A DNA stretch of 64,000 bases from Glycomyces arizonensis DSM 44726 (GCF_000482705.1 NZ_AXWO01000003.1:62001-126000); one strand, 5' to 3'. Numbered from the stretch's first letter, positions 37,244-45,860 are shown. A program made the numbers and translations. Notes: a model not told the origin generated them from the sequence alone.

Positions 37244-38590
37244 ATGGCCCAGGTCATCCAGCCCATTTCGCCCGCGGCGGTGAACGAGCTCGCGGCGCTC
37301 CGCCTCGAACTCGCCGACACCTCGACCGTCGAACTCGCCGAAGAGCTGCCCCGCATGGACCTCGCCGAGCAGGCGCTGCGCTTCCGGCTGCTGCCGAAGG
37401 ACCGCGCGCTCGCCGTCTTCGAAGAGCTCGACACGGTCCACCAGCAGGAGCTCATCGACGGGCTCAAGACCGACACCGTCCGCGAGCTGCTCGACTCCAT
37501 GGAGGCCGACGACCGGGCCAAGCTCTTCGACGAGATGCCCGCCAAGGTCGCCACGCGCTTCCAGTCCCAGCTCAGCGCCGCCGACCGGCGCACCACCGCC
37601 CAGCTGCTCGGGTACGACCCCGAGTCCGCCGGGCGCATCATGACCCCCGACTTCGTGTCGCTGCGCGCTTCGATGAGCGCCGCCGCCGCGATCGAGCGCA
37701 TTCGCCACCTGCGCGAACGCCCCCGCCACCTCGACGTGCTGCCGGTGACCGACGGCCACCGCAGGCTCCTCGGCACCGTCACCCTCGCCGACCTCGTGAG
37801 CGCCGACCCGGACACGCCCGTCCACGACCTCATCGCCGACGAGCACTACCAGGTCTCCACCGACACCGACCAGGAAGAGGCCGCCCGGCTCATCCAGGAG
37901 GCCAACCTCATCGCGCTCTCCGTCGTCGACCACGAAGACCGGCTCGTCGGGCTCATCACCTGGGACGACGCCATGGAGGTCCTGGAAGCCGAGGACACCG
38001 AGGACGCCGCCCGCGCCGGTGCGTCCGAACCGCTCGAGCGCCCCTACCTCTCGGCGGGCGTGTTCGTGCTGGCGCGCAGCCGCGCCGTGTGGCTGCTCAT
38101 CCTGGCCGTCTCGGCCTCGCTCACCGTCACGGTGCTCAACTACTACGAGTCCTACCTCGCGAACGTCACCGTCCTCGCGGTGTTCGTGTCCCTGCTGACG
38201 GGCACGGGCGGGAACTCGGGCTCGCAGGCGTCGGTGACGATCATCCGCGCCATGGCCGTCGGCGAGGTCCGCTTCTCCGACGCCCTCAAGATCACCTGGC
38301 GCGAATCGCGGGTGGGCTTCCTGCTCGGCGCGATGCTCGCCATCGTCGGCGGGCCCGTCGTCGCCTTCGTCTACGGACCCGACATCGGGCTCATCATCGC
38401 GGTGACGCTCCTGGCCGTCTGCACCTGGTCGACCTTCGTCGGCTCGCTGCTCCCGCTGGTCGCCAAGAAGGTCGGCATCGACCCGGCCCTCGTCTCCGCG
38501 CCGATGGTCTCGACCCTGTGCGACGCCACCGGCCTGCTCATCTACTTCTCGATCGCGGCCCTGGTCCTCGGACCGGCCCTCACGGGCTGA
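37244..38590 (+). CDS. mgtE: magnesium transporter MgtE
   Basis: MgtE is a Mg2+ channel gated by cytoplasmic magnesium. The 448-residue protein has an N domain (LAEELPRMDLAEQALRFRLLPKDRALAVFEELD), two CBS domains (about residues 130-250; AGRIMTPDFVSLR and VVDHEDRLVGLITWDDAMEVLEAEDTED) and a five-helix membrane domain from about 275 with the GTGGNSGSQAS pore-region motif. ATG at 37244 follows AGGAGG; the GTG at 37235 is an alternative three codons upstream. Likely monocistronic from the promoter at 37139. I looked for an M-box-like magnesium riboswitch and did not recognise one. Confidence 0.93.
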   Translation: MAQVIQPISPAAVNELAALRLELADTSTVELAEELPRMDLAEQALRFRLLPKDRALAVFEELDTVHQQELIDGLKTDTVRELLDSMEADDRAKLFDEMPAKVATRFQSQLSAADRRTTAQLLGYDPESAGRIMTPDFVSLRASMSAAAAIERIRHLRERPRHLDVLPVTDGHRRLLGTVTLADLVSADPDTPVHDLIADEHYQVSTDTDQEEAARLIQEANLIALSVVDHEDRLVGLITWDDAMEVLEAEDTEDAARAGASEPLERPYLSAGVFVLARSRAVWLLILAVSASLTVTVLNYYESYLANVTVLAVFVSLLTGTGGNSGSQASVTIIRAMAVGEVRFSDALKITWRESRVGFLLGAMLAIVGGPVVAFVYGPDIGLIIAVTLLAVCTWSTFVGSLLPLVAKKVGIDPALVSAPMVSTLCDATGLLIYFSIAALVLGPALTG

Positions 38591-38602
38591 GCCTCGAGCC
38601 GC

Positions 38603-39517
38603 CTACGCGGCGGGGGCCGCTTCAGCGGCCTCGCCGCGCCGGTATCGGCCCGGCGAGATCCCCTGGGACCGCTTGAACGCCTTGGCGAACGCGAACTCCG
38701 ACGTGTAGCCGACCTCTCTGGCGACGGTGGTCAACGGCGCGTCGGATTCGCGCAGCCGCTTGGCTGCCAGCAGCATGCGCCACCGGGTCACGTACGCGAG
38801 CGGCGGCTCGCCCACCATCGCCGTGAAGGTCCGCGCGAACCCCGCGCGGGACATGCCCGCCTCCCGGCCCAGTGCGTCGACCGTCCAGGCCAGGCCCGGT
38901 TCGGCGTGCACCGCCCGCAGCGACGCGGTGATCCCCGGGTCGTTCAGCGCCGCCGCCCAGCCCTCGCGCTCGGTCGCCTCCTCGAACCACGCGCGCAGCA
39001 CGTAGATCAGCAGCGAGTCCAGCATCGCCGGGATCATCGCGTCCCGCCCGTGCCGGTCGCTCTCCAGCTCCCGACCCAGGAGGTCGACCACGGCCCGCAG
39101 CTCGGGGTGCCGCCCGACCCGGGTCGGCAGGTGGATGACCGCCGGGAGGGCCTCGATGAGCGGGTGCGTGAAACGCCGGTCGAACTGGTAGCCGCCGCAC
39201 AACCACACACTGCGCGGCCCGTCGCCCTCGACCGGCCGCCGCGGCTCACCCCGCCGCAACTGCTCGAACAGCGGCGTCGTCGGGCTGTCGGCGAGCCCGT
39301 GCCCGCGATCGAAGCAGAACATCGCGACGTCGCCCGCGTTCATCATGACCGGCTCGCCCTCGTTCGGCAGCAGCCAGCACGAGCCCTCCGTCGACACGTG
39401 GAACCCGACCCCGTAGACCCCTTCGTAGTGGCGGCCCCACGGGGCCTTCCGAGAGAGCACCGAGGCCTCGGGCGCACCGACCCGCAATGCGGTGATGACA
39501 CTGCTGAGCACATCCAT
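38603..39517 (-). CDS. AraC family transcriptional regulator with cupin sensor domain
   Basis: This 304-residue protein has an N-terminal cupin-like ligand domain (about residues 1-180, including the AGDVAMFCFDRGHGL strand) and a C-terminal AraC double helix-turn-helix (VDALGREAGMSRAGFARTFTAMVGEPPLAYVTRWRMLLAAKRL ... TTVAREVGYTSEFAFAKAFKRSQGISPGRYR). Start ATG at 39517. It is divergent from the MFS exporter gene, with 147 bp between starts. This is a common arrangement in which the AraC protein controls the exporter. An 8-bp-arm inverted repeat at 39568-39594 is a candidate site. Confidence 0.9.
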   Translation of the reverse strand: MDVLSSVITALRVGAPEASVLSRKAPWGRHYEGVYGVGFHVSTEGSCWLLPNEGEPVMMNAGDVAMFCFDRGHGLADSPTTPLFEQLRRGEPRRPVEGDGPRSVWLCGGYQFDRRFTHPLIEALPAVIHLPTRVGRHPELRAVVDLLGRELESDRHGRDAMIPAMLDSLLIYVLRAWFEEATEREGWAAALNDPGITASLRAVHAEPGLAWTVDALGREAGMSRAGFARTFTAMVGEPPLAYVTRWRMLLAAKRLRESDAPLTTVAREVGYTSEFAFAKAFKRSQGISPGRYRRGEAAEAAPAA

Positions 39518-39567
39518 GGAACAATCGTATCCGACCCTCTCCACGACGAGACGAACAGACAGGAATC

Positions 39568-39594
39568 TGAGACTTAGTGACATAGGAAGTCTCA
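39568..39594. promoter_or_regulatory. inverted repeat in the AraC/MFS divergent promoter
   Basis: TGAGACTT (39568-39575) and AAGTCTCA (39587-39594) form a perfect 8-bp inverted repeat with 11 bp between, centred about midway between the two start codons. Candidate regulator site; AraC proteins more often bind direct repeats, so the owner is not certain. Confidence 0.5.
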
Positions 39595-39664
39595 CCATAC
39601 GGTCGTACTGTCGGCACAGCGTCGCGACTGCGTCGCCCGGATGCCTCGCACAGGAGTGATTCCC

Positions 39665-41092
39665 TTGTCCCACAGTGTTCTCGACCCCGAGACCGCGGCC
39701 GCCCCGGTTCGCGGCCACCGCCGCGCCGCCCTCGCGGCACTGCTGACCATGCAGCTCATGGTCGCGCTCGACGTCACCGTCGTCTCCGTCGCCCTCCCGA
39801 ACCTCAAGGTCGAACTCGGCTTCAGCGCCACCGGCCTCTCCTGGGTCGTCAACGCCTATCTGATCGCCTTCGCGGGACTGCTGCTCCTTTCGGGACGCCT
39901 CGGCGACTTCTTCGGCCCCAAACGCATGTTCATCGCGGGCACCGCCGTCTTCACCGCCGCCTCGGTGGCATGCGCGCTCGCCGCGACGCCCGCCATGCTC
40001 GTCGCCGGGCGCTTCGTCCAAGGGCTCGGCGCCGCGATGGCCTCGGCGGTGATCCTCGCGATGCTGGTGCGCCTCTTCCCCGACCAGGGCGAGCAGGCTC
40101 GCGCCATGGGCGCGTACGGGTTCACCCGAGCCGCCGGCGCGCTGCTCGGCCTTGTCGCGGGCGGCGTCCTCACCCAGACCCTCGGCTGGGAGGCAGCGTT
40201 CTGGATCAACACGCCGATCGGCTTGGCCGCCCTGGCACTCGCCACCCGCTTCGTCGAAGCGACGCCGAGTCCCGCCCGCGCCGCCCGACCCGACGTCATC
40301 GGCGCGGTCCTGGTGACCGCCGGCCTCTCGCTCGGCGTGTACGCGATCGTCCTCATCGGCGAGCCGAACGGGGCGCCGCTCGCCTGGGGCGCGGTCTCGG
40401 CGGCGCTCCTCACGGCATTCCTGCTGCGCCAAGCCAAGGCCGCCAACCCGCTGATGCCCCTGCGGCTCTTCCGCAACCGCTCGCTGGCGACCGGAAACGC
40501 CGCGTTCGCCCTGCTGTACGCCGCCGCCACCGGATTCCAGTTCATGACCGCGCTCCTCCTCCAGCAGGTGCTCGGCCTGAGCGCCGTGGAGACCGGTCTC
40601 GCGTTCGTCCCGACCCCGGTCGGCGTCGGCGTGGTCTCACTGGTCTTCAACGCCCGGCTCACCCGCCGATTCGGCGCGGTGGCGGTCATGCGCACGGGAC
40701 TGGTGCTGCTCGCCTTCGGCGTCGCGCTGCTGGCGCTGGCCCCGACCGACGGGAACTACTGGACCGATGTCCTTCCGGCCCTGGCGATCCTGGGTATCGG
40801 CCAGGGCATGGCGATGCCGACGACGATGATGCTGTCCATGTCGGGCGTCCCCGCGGCCGACCGGGGCCTGGCCTCCGGGCTGAACAACACGGCCCAGCAG
40901 ATCGGCGGCGCGGTGGGGCTCTCGGTTATGGCCGTGGCGGCGGCCGCGGTGACGGCCGACGGTGAGGCCGCGGGCCTGGACCGCCTGGCCGCCCTCCACG
41001 GCGGCTACGCGGCCACCTACTGGATCCAGGCCGCGATGGTGCTGGTCGCGTTCGGCCTGGCGACCGTGACCTTGCGGACGTCGAAGCGCTGA
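39665..41092 (+). CDS. MFS drug-type exporter (DHA2, 14-helix)
   Basis: This 475-residue transporter has about 14 helices. DHA2 motifs are seen: LDVTVVSVALPNLKVELGFSATGLSWVVNAYLIAFAGLLLLSGRLGDFFGPKRMF (motifs D1 and A), FVQGLGAAMASAVILAML, and the motif C-like AAGALLGLVAGGVLTQTLGWEAAFWINTPIGL. It likely exports a toxic or antibiotic compound by proton antiport. TTG at 39665 has GGAG 8 bp upstream; ATG at 39641 and GTG at 39656 are in-frame alternatives. Divergent AraC gene probably regulates it. A perfect palindromic hairpin follows the stop. Confidence 0.9.
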   Translation: MSHSVLDPETAAAPVRGHRRAALAALLTMQLMVALDVTVVSVALPNLKVELGFSATGLSWVVNAYLIAFAGLLLLSGRLGDFFGPKRMFIAGTAVFTAASVACALAATPAMLVAGRFVQGLGAAMASAVILAMLVRLFPDQGEQARAMGAYGFTRAAGALLGLVAGGVLTQTLGWEAAFWINTPIGLAALALATRFVEATPSPARAARPDVIGAVLVTAGLSLGVYAIVLIGEPNGAPLAWGAVSAALLTAFLLRQAKAANPLMPLRLFRNRSLATGNAAFALLYAAATGFQFMTALLLQQVLGLSAVETGLAFVPTPVGVGVVSLVFNARLTRRFGAVAVMRTGLVLLAFGVALLALAPTDGNYWTDVLPALAILGIGQGMAMPTTMMLSMSGVPAADRGLASGLNNTAQQIGGAVGLSVMAVAAAAVTADGEAAGLDRLAALHGGYAATYWIQAAMVLVAFGLATVTLRTSKR

Positions 41093-41229
41093 GCGAAGGG
41101 GTGAGCGGGTCCGCGCCGCGGCGCGGACCCGCATTCGGCGAGTGCCGTCTCCAGGAGCTCGGTGCGCCGCCGGACCGTCGCCCGCAGCGTCTCGACCGCT
41201 TCGAGGGCGGCGAAACCGGTCCCGATCAT
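41017..41229 (-). CDS. possible small ORF overlapping the metallophosphoesterase stop (ATGA)
   Basis: The ATG at 41229 overlaps the phosphoesterase TGA, as in genuine coupled genes here. The first 35 or so codons (MIGTGFAALEAVETLRATV...) have strong G/C third positions and helix-like composition. The frame then reads through the 41105-41132 hairpin into the opposite-strand MFS gene before a stop at 41017. It may be a real short protein whose stop was lost, or chance. Low confidence. Confidence 0.2.
   Translation of the reverse strand: MIGTGFAALEAVETLRATVRRRTELLETALAECGSAPRRGPAHPFAQRFDVRKVTVARPNATSTIAAWIQ
41105..41132. terminator. bidirectional hairpin between MFS exporter and phosphoesterase genes
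   Basis: A perfect 28-bp palindrome with 14-bp arms (GCGGGTCCGCGCCG and complement), 12 bp after the MFS stop and about 90 bp from the convergent phosphoesterase stop. Confidence 0.7.
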
Positions 41230-42854
41230 TCGTCGGTGGGCGAGGGCGAAGACGGGGAGGACGGCGACGAGGACGAGGACGGCAGCGGGCTGGGGACGTC
41301 CTCGACCCCGGCCCCGTTCACCGCCGCGTGCTTCTGCTCGTCGATGGGGATGACGGTGCGGTCCAGCGTGATGTCGGACGCGCCGACGGTGCCGACCGAG
41401 ATCGAGTCGTACGCCGTGAGCGCCTTGGTGTCGGGGTCGAAATAGAGCACGTCGAGCTCCATCTTCATCGGCGTATCGCTCTCGAAGATCCGCAGCCCGG
41501 CCGCGCCGGTCGAGCCCTCCACCATGAGCGTCGTCCCCTCGCCGAGGTCCTGGACGGCCCGCTCGTGCGTGTGCCCCGACAGCACCAGCGGCACGACGCC
41601 GGTGAGCGGCACCGCCATCGCCGGCTCGTGGACCATCGCCACGTCGGCCCCGCCCGCCTCCTCGATGTCCTCGCGCAGCCGCTGCCCGGACTGGGCGAGC
41701 ATCTGCTGGGCGTAATCGGTGGAAGGCTGGCTGCCCTTGTCGGGCGTGAAGCGCGGATCGGCGACCCCGGCGAACCGGAGCCCGGCCACCTCCCGCACCT
41801 CGCCGTCCAGGATCACCGTGTTGTCGTAGGCGGAGAGCGCCGCGATGGTGGTGGCCGAGTCGTGGTTGCCCTTGACGAACACGTACGGCACGTCGATCTG
41901 GGTCACTCCCTGCGAGAAGACGTCGGCCTCCTGGGACGAGCCCCAGTCGTTCATGTCGCCGGTGTCGGCCACCGCGTCGATGTTGAACTGGTCGACCACC
42001 GACTCCATGAGGTGCCACGCCGACGGGTTGAGGTGGAGGTCGGAGACGTGGAGGATCCGGATCGTGTCGTCGTCGACGCCGATGTGCGGCAGGTCCGTCG
42101 CGAACGCGTAGAACCCGGAGATGTTCGTGACGAACTTCTGGAGGTTGGTGACGTACTGCTCGTAGTTGTCGGCGATGTCCTCGGCGTCGCCCACCACCGA
42201 AGGGGCGTAGGAGAGCAGGCCCTCGTAGCGCGGCTGGGAGATCGACTCCGGTCGCATGGTGACGGCGGCGTACCCCAGGAGCGCCGCGGTCATCGACAGC
42301 GACGCCAGCCCGGTCAGCATGGTGCGCCGCATGGTGCGGAAGGCGAGCGCGCCGACCAGCAGCCCGCACAGCGTCACGATCGCCAGCGCCTCGACCGCGA
42401 CGCGCACCACCGCGTCGGTGACCTCGGAGGCCAGGTCCTCGGAGGCGGCGGTGACCCCGCCGGGGGTGTTGATGATGGCCCGGGCCTCTTCGGGGTCCAC
42501 CGAGTCCAGGCGCAGGCTCATCCCGATCGGGCCGTCGTGGCTGTCGAAGACCACCTGGCCGAGCGGCGGGATGGTCACGATCGTCTCGCCGTGGATGTCG
42601 GGGTGCAGCGCCATGGTCGTGTGGAACGGGCCGATGTGGGCGCTGGTGTCGCCCACCAGGATCAGCCCGCCCGAGGCCGCGGCGACGCCGACGGCGAGGA
42701 TCGCGACGGCGGTCGCCAGCCCGCGGGCGACGGGGGAGGCGCGCAGACGCCGCCACAGCGACCCGGCACGGCGTTCCCCGCGCGCGACCGCCCGCGAGCC
42801 GCGGCTCGCGACGGACTTGAGGCGCTGTGGGAACGGGGCGTGCCGGTCCGGCAT
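41226..42854 (-). CDS. membrane metallophosphoesterase
   Basis: This 542-residue protein has a basic N-terminus, one transmembrane helix at about residues 46-68, an extracytoplasmic stretch, a hydrophobic hairpin at about 150-200, then a calcineurin-like phosphoesterase domain. Its metal-binding motifs are ILHVSDLHLNPS, ADTGDMNDWG, FVKGNHDS, AMVHEPAM and LSGHTHE, all intact. The C-terminus is a Ser/Pro-rich low-complexity tail. Substrate unknown (family members act on phospholipid headgroups, nucleotides or peptidoglycan precursors). ATG at 42854 has GAAGGA upstream. Its first 193 bp overlap the 3' end of the sugar dehydrogenase frame, which is unusual. Confidence 0.87.
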   Translation of the reverse strand: MPDRHAPFPQRLKSVASRGSRAVARGERRAGSLWRRLRASPVARGLATAVAILAVGVAAASGGLILVGDTSAHIGPFHTTMALHPDIHGETIVTIPPLGQVVFDSHDGPIGMSLRLDSVDPEEARAIINTPGGVTAASEDLASEVTDAVVRVAVEALAIVTLCGLLVGALAFRTMRRTMLTGLASLSMTAALLGYAAVTMRPESISQPRYEGLLSYAPSVVGDAEDIADNYEQYVTNLQKFVTNISGFYAFATDLPHIGVDDDTIRILHVSDLHLNPSAWHLMESVVDQFNIDAVADTGDMNDWGSSQEADVFSQGVTQIDVPYVFVKGNHDSATTIAALSAYDNTVILDGEVREVAGLRFAGVADPRFTPDKGSQPSTDYAQQMLAQSGQRLREDIEEAGGADVAMVHEPAMAVPLTGVVPLVLSGHTHERAVQDLGEGTTLMVEGSTGAAGLRIFESDTPMKMELDVLYFDPDTKALTAYDSISVGTVGASDITLDRTVIPIDEQKHAAVNGAGVEDVPSPLPSSSSSPSSPSSPSPTDE

Positions 42855-44011
42855 AAGACTCTTCCTTCGGCGGCGTAGGAGGTGGAGAAGCGGAGGAGGC
42901 GGTCGTCGGCCTCGTCGATGACGCAACCGCTGTCCTCTTCGCAGCGGCCGTCGCGGTTCGAGGTGGTCACCCACAGCATCCCGTCGGGGCCCATGGCGAT
43001 CGATCGTAGCCGACCGAACTCGCCCACGAGTGCCGCTTGCGGCTCGCCGGCGGGTTCGCCGTTCGAGTCGAACTCGACGATCCACAGCCGCTGGCCGCGC
43101 AGGCACGCCGTGATGAGGGTCTGCTCGACGAAGACCGCGCCCGAGCAGGAGGCCTCGAACGGCTCCCAGGAGAGCACCGGGTCGATGTAGTCGGGGTCCC
43201 CGGCGGGGCCCTCGTACAGCGGCCAGCCGTAGTTCCCGTCCGCTTCGATGCGGTTGACCTCGTCGGCGATGTCGGCGCCGAACTCGGTGGCGTACAAGAC
43301 GCCTGCTCCATCCCACGCCAGGCCCTCGACGTTGCGGTGGCCCATGGAGTAGACCGGCGAGTCGGGGTCGGGGTTGTCCTCGGCGGGCTCGCCGGAGGCG
43401 TCGATGCGGAGGATCTTGCCCGAGAGGGAGTCCGCGTCCTGGGCGCTGCCCGCCTCGCCCGCGTCGCCGGTGGCGGCCCACAGGTAGCCGTCGGGGCCGA
43501 AGGCGAGCGCGCCGCCGTTGTGGTTGGAGGCGGCCGGGATGCCGGTGAGGATCGGCTCGGGCTCGGCGTCGGAGCCGAGGTCGATCGACGCGATCCGGTT
43601 GTCCTCCTCGGTGGTGTAGTAGGCGAAGACCGTCGAGTCCTCCTCGAAGTCGGGGGAGACGGCCAGGCCGAGCAGGCCGCCCTCGCCGCGGGCGTCGACC
43701 TCGACGGTGCGGACCTCCTCGGGTTCGGCGGCGGTGCCCTCCGCGTCGACGCCGATCGAGAGGATGCGGCCGGATTCGCGCTCGCCGACCAGGGCGGTGC
43801 CGTCGGGCAGGAACGCCAGCCCCCACGGCACCTCGAGCCCCTCGGCGACGACCTCCATGAGCGTCGCGGGCGTCTCGGGCGCGCCCCCCGAGGGCGTGGG
43901 CAGGTTCGGCGGCTCGCCGCCTTCCGGCTCGGGCGGCTCCCCGAAGGAGCACGAGGCGAGCATGAGCATGACCGCGGCCGTCACAGCCGCCGATGTCGTC
44001 GATCGGCGCAT
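42662..44011 (-). CDS. PQQ-dependent sugar dehydrogenase-type lipoprotein (GSDH family)
   Basis: This protein has a signal peptide with lipobox LASC (Cys21), a Pro/Glu-rich linker, then a six-bladed propeller of the GSDH/PQQ sugar dehydrogenase family: LEVPWGLAFLPDGTALVGERESGRI, GEGGLLGLAVSPDF, NHNGGALAFGPDGYLWAATGD, MGHRNVEGLAWD and GNYGWPLYEG. The propeller ends with DEADDRLLRF at about residue 385. The last 64 codons are Arg/Ser/Pro-rich and run into the phosphoesterase gene. They look like out-of-frame translation, suggesting a lost stop or a long overlap. ATG at 44011 is chosen for symmetry with a putative leaderless promoter; GTG at 44017 is possible. Cofactor binding not demonstrable here. 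Confidence 0.85.
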   Translation of the reverse strand: MRRSTTSAAVTAAVMLMLASCSFGEPPEPEGGEPPNLPTPSGGAPETPATLMEVVAEGLEVPWGLAFLPDGTALVGERESGRILSIGVDAEGTAAEPEEVRTVEVDARGEGGLLGLAVSPDFEEDSTVFAYYTTEEDNRIASIDLGSDAEPEPILTGIPAASNHNGGALAFGPDGYLWAATGDAGEAGSAQDADSLSGKILRIDASGEPAEDNPDPDSPVYSMGHRNVEGLAWDGAGVLYATEFGADIADEVNRIEADGNYGWPLYEGPAGDPDYIDPVLSWEPFEASCSGAVFVEQTLITACLRGQRLWIVEFDSNGEPAGEPQAALVGEFGRLRSIAMGPDGMLWVTTSNRDGRCEEDSGCVIDEADDRLLRFSTSYAAEGRVLCRTGTPRSHSASSPSRAAARGRSRAGNAVPGRCGGVCAPPPSPAGWRPPSRSSPSASPRPRAG

Positions 44012-44017
44012 GGTCAC

Positions 44018-44040
44018 AAGACTAATGGTGCATTAGTCTT
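44018..44040. promoter_or_regulatory. symmetric divergent promoter/operator between dehydrogenase genes
   Basis: Perfect inverted repeat: AAGACTAATG (44018-44027), spacer GTG, CATTAGTCTT (44031-44040). Each arm contains TAGTCT, a reasonable -10 hexamer, reading outward. On both strands exactly 7 bases separate TAGTCT from a start codon (ATG at 44011 on minus, GTG at 44047 on plus), the geometry expected for leaderless transcripts. No Shine-Dalgarno is visible for either gene. Confidence 0.65.
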
Positions 44041-44046
44041 TTCCGA

Positions 44047-44958
44047 GTGAAGGTATGGATCGCTCATGAGGAAGGACGCGAACTGCTCGGGCCGCTGCCC
44101 GACGGCGTCGACGTCGAGGTGTACTCGGGGCGGGACGGCTACCCGTCCGACCCGGCGGGCGTCGACTTCTGGGTGCCGCCGTTCCTGGCGCAGTCGAAGG
44201 TCACCGCGCCGCTCGGCGACATGACGTCGCTGCGGGCGATCCAGCTGCTGAGCGCGGGCGCCGAGGTGTGGGCGCCAGTGGTGCCCGACGGCGTGACTCT
44301 GTGCGACGCCCGAGGCGTCCACACGGGAGTGACGGCCGAGTGGACGATCGGCGCGATCCTCGCGTCCATGCGCGGCTTCGACGTCTTCGCCCGCCGCCAG
44401 AGGCACCACGAGTGGCGGGTCCGGTGGCAGACCACGGTCTGCGACAAGCACGCCCTCATCGTCGGCGCCGGCGACATCGGCGAGAAGGTCGCCGAAGTCC
44501 TCACTGCTCTGGGCACGACGGTGACGAAGGTGGCCCGGCGCGCCCGCCCCGGCGTCCACGCGATCGACGAGCTCGACGCGCTGCTGCCCGAGGCCGACGT
44601 CGTCGTCCTCATCCTGCCGCTGACCGACGCGACCCTCGGCATGGTCGACGCGAAGTTCCTCGCGCGCATGAAGGACGGCGCGCTGCTGGTGAACGCCGCC
44701 CGCGGCCCGATCGTGGACACCGACGCGCTCGTCGCCGAGGTGGCCTCGGGCCGCCTGCGCTGCGCGGTCGACGTGGTCGAGCCCGAGCCGCTGCCCGCCG
44801 GCCACCCGCTGTGGGACCTGGAGGGCGCCCTGATCACCCCGCACGTGGGCGCCTCGGTCGACGGGATGGTGCCGCGCGCCTACCGGCCGGTGGGCCCGCA
44901 GATCCGCCGCTTCGCCGCCGGGGAACCGCTCGAGAACGTCGTGTCCGACGGCTACTGA
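44047..44958 (+). CDS. D-isomer-specific 2-hydroxyacid dehydrogenase
   Basis: This 303-residue NAD(P)-dependent dehydrogenase has the nucleotide-binding GAGDIGEKVAEVL (Rossmann, about residues 139-151) and catalytic residues Arg in VNAARGPIVDTDAL, Glu in DVVEPEPLP and His in TPHVGAS. The N-terminal substrate domain is shorter and less conserved, so the keto acid cannot be named (candidates are glyoxylate/hydroxypyruvate or phosphoglycerate-type acids). GTG at 44047 lies 7 bases after a putative -10 box. It is divergent from the PQQ-type lipoprotein gene and overlaps the convergent membrane-protein gene by 7 bp. Confidence 0.9.
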   Translation: MKVWIAHEEGRELLGPLPDGVDVEVYSGRDGYPSDPAGVDFWVPPFLAQSKVTAPLGDMTSLRAIQLLSAGAEVWAPVVPDGVTLCDARGVHTGVTAEWTIGAILASMRGFDVFARRQRHHEWRVRWQTTVCDKHALIVGAGDIGEKVAEVLTALGTTVTKVARRARPGVHAIDELDALLPEADVVVLILPLTDATLGMVDAKFLARMKDGALLVNAARGPIVDTDALVAEVASGRLRCAVDVVEPEPLPAGHPLWDLEGALITPHVGASVDGMVPRAYRPVGPQIRRFAAGEPLENVVSDGY

Positions 44959-45392
44959 GCCTTGAGCCTGCGTAGCTCGTCTCGGCGCCTGCACGTGAAG
45001 TAGAGCTCCGCGGCGATCGTGGCGACCGCCAGCAGGGCCGCGAGCACGAAGGGCACCCACAGCGGTATGTAGTGGTGGATCTTGGAGCCGCACTGGATCG
45101 TGTTGGTGAGCAGGAGCGGCGACTCGGCCTCGCCGCGGAATCGGCCGTTGTCGAAACCCTCCTGGCCGCCGTGCATGAGGCAGTAGTCATCGGGGAAGAA
45201 CGGATCGAGGTTCATGAACAGGGCCGTGGCGTAGCCGAAGGCGAACATCATCGAGGAGGCGAAGGCGATCCGGCCCGAGATCTTCCGGGCCGCGAGCGGC
45301 ACGCGGTCCACGGCGTCCGCGCCGAGCTTGAGCAGGATCCCCACGGCGATGAGGACCGGGCTCAGGCAGCAGAGGACGCCCAGCAGCGACAC
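44952..45392 (-). CDS. small integral membrane protein of unknown function
   Basis: Not recognised. The 146-residue protein has four hydrophobic segments (about residues 3-22, 40-60, 103-125 and the flanks between), with an acidic extracytoplasmic loop containing Cys residues (FFPDDYCLMHGG ... NTIQCGSK), possibly a disulfide. GTG start at 45392 is directly adjacent to the stop of the upstream PH-domain gene, so the two are cotranscribed and probably coupled. Confidence 0.65.
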   Translation of the reverse strand: MSLLGVLCCLSPVLIAVGILLKLGADAVDRVPLAARKISGRIAFASSMMFAFGYATALFMNLDPFFPDDYCLMHGGQEGFDNGRFRGEAESPLLLTNTIQCGSKIHHYIPLWVPFVLAALLAVATIAAELYFTCRRRDELRRLKAQ

Positions 45393-45860
45393 CTACTGCT
45401 CCTCGTCGCCCTCCTCGCGCAGCTCCTGGCCGCCGATCTCCAGGACCTGCGGCAGGTTCTCGGGGCGCAGCGGGTCGAGGCGCACCTGCGACTGGTCGTC
45501 CAGTATCGCGGCCACGCCGTCGCTGTCGGTCACGAAGCCGTCGATGTGGCGCCATTCGAGCAGCCGCTCGGAGAACATGCCCTTGACCGTGACGCCCTCC
45601 TGCGTCACGTCCACGCCCGAGCGCCACGCCCAGCTCGAGACGCCGAGCGGGGCGGCGAGCATCGCCGCGCCGATCACGACCGAGAACCATCCCCACAGGG
45701 GCCGCTCGGCGATCAGCGCCAGCGCCAGCGGGGCGACGGCCAGCCAGGAGACGAACGCGGCCACGGTGACCGCGGCGGAGCGGCGAATGCGCAGGCGCGG
45801 CGAGGAGGCGGGTTCGCGCTGTGTCAACGTGCCGCTCCCAGGGTCGCCGTGAGTTGTCAT
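45393..45860 (-). CDS. PH-domain-type membrane protein
   Basis: This 155-residue protein has two transmembrane helices (about residues 25-45 and 50-70), then a beta-rich domain: WRSGVDVTQEGVTVKGMFSERLLEWRHIDGF, the bacterial PH (bPH) pattern seen in many two-helix actinobacterial envelope proteins. Function unknown. ATG at 45860 follows a weak site; the frame is open to 46001 but the upstream part is composition-poor. First gene of a two-gene minus-strand unit. Confidence 0.7.
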   Translation of the reverse strand: MTTHGDPGSGTLTQREPASSPRLRIRRSAAVTVAAFVSWLAVAPLALALIAERPLWGWFSVVIGAAMLAAPLGVSSWAWRSGVDVTQEGVTVKGMFSERLLEWRHIDGFVTDSDGVAAILDDQSQVRLDPLRPENLPQVLEIGGQELREEGDEEQ

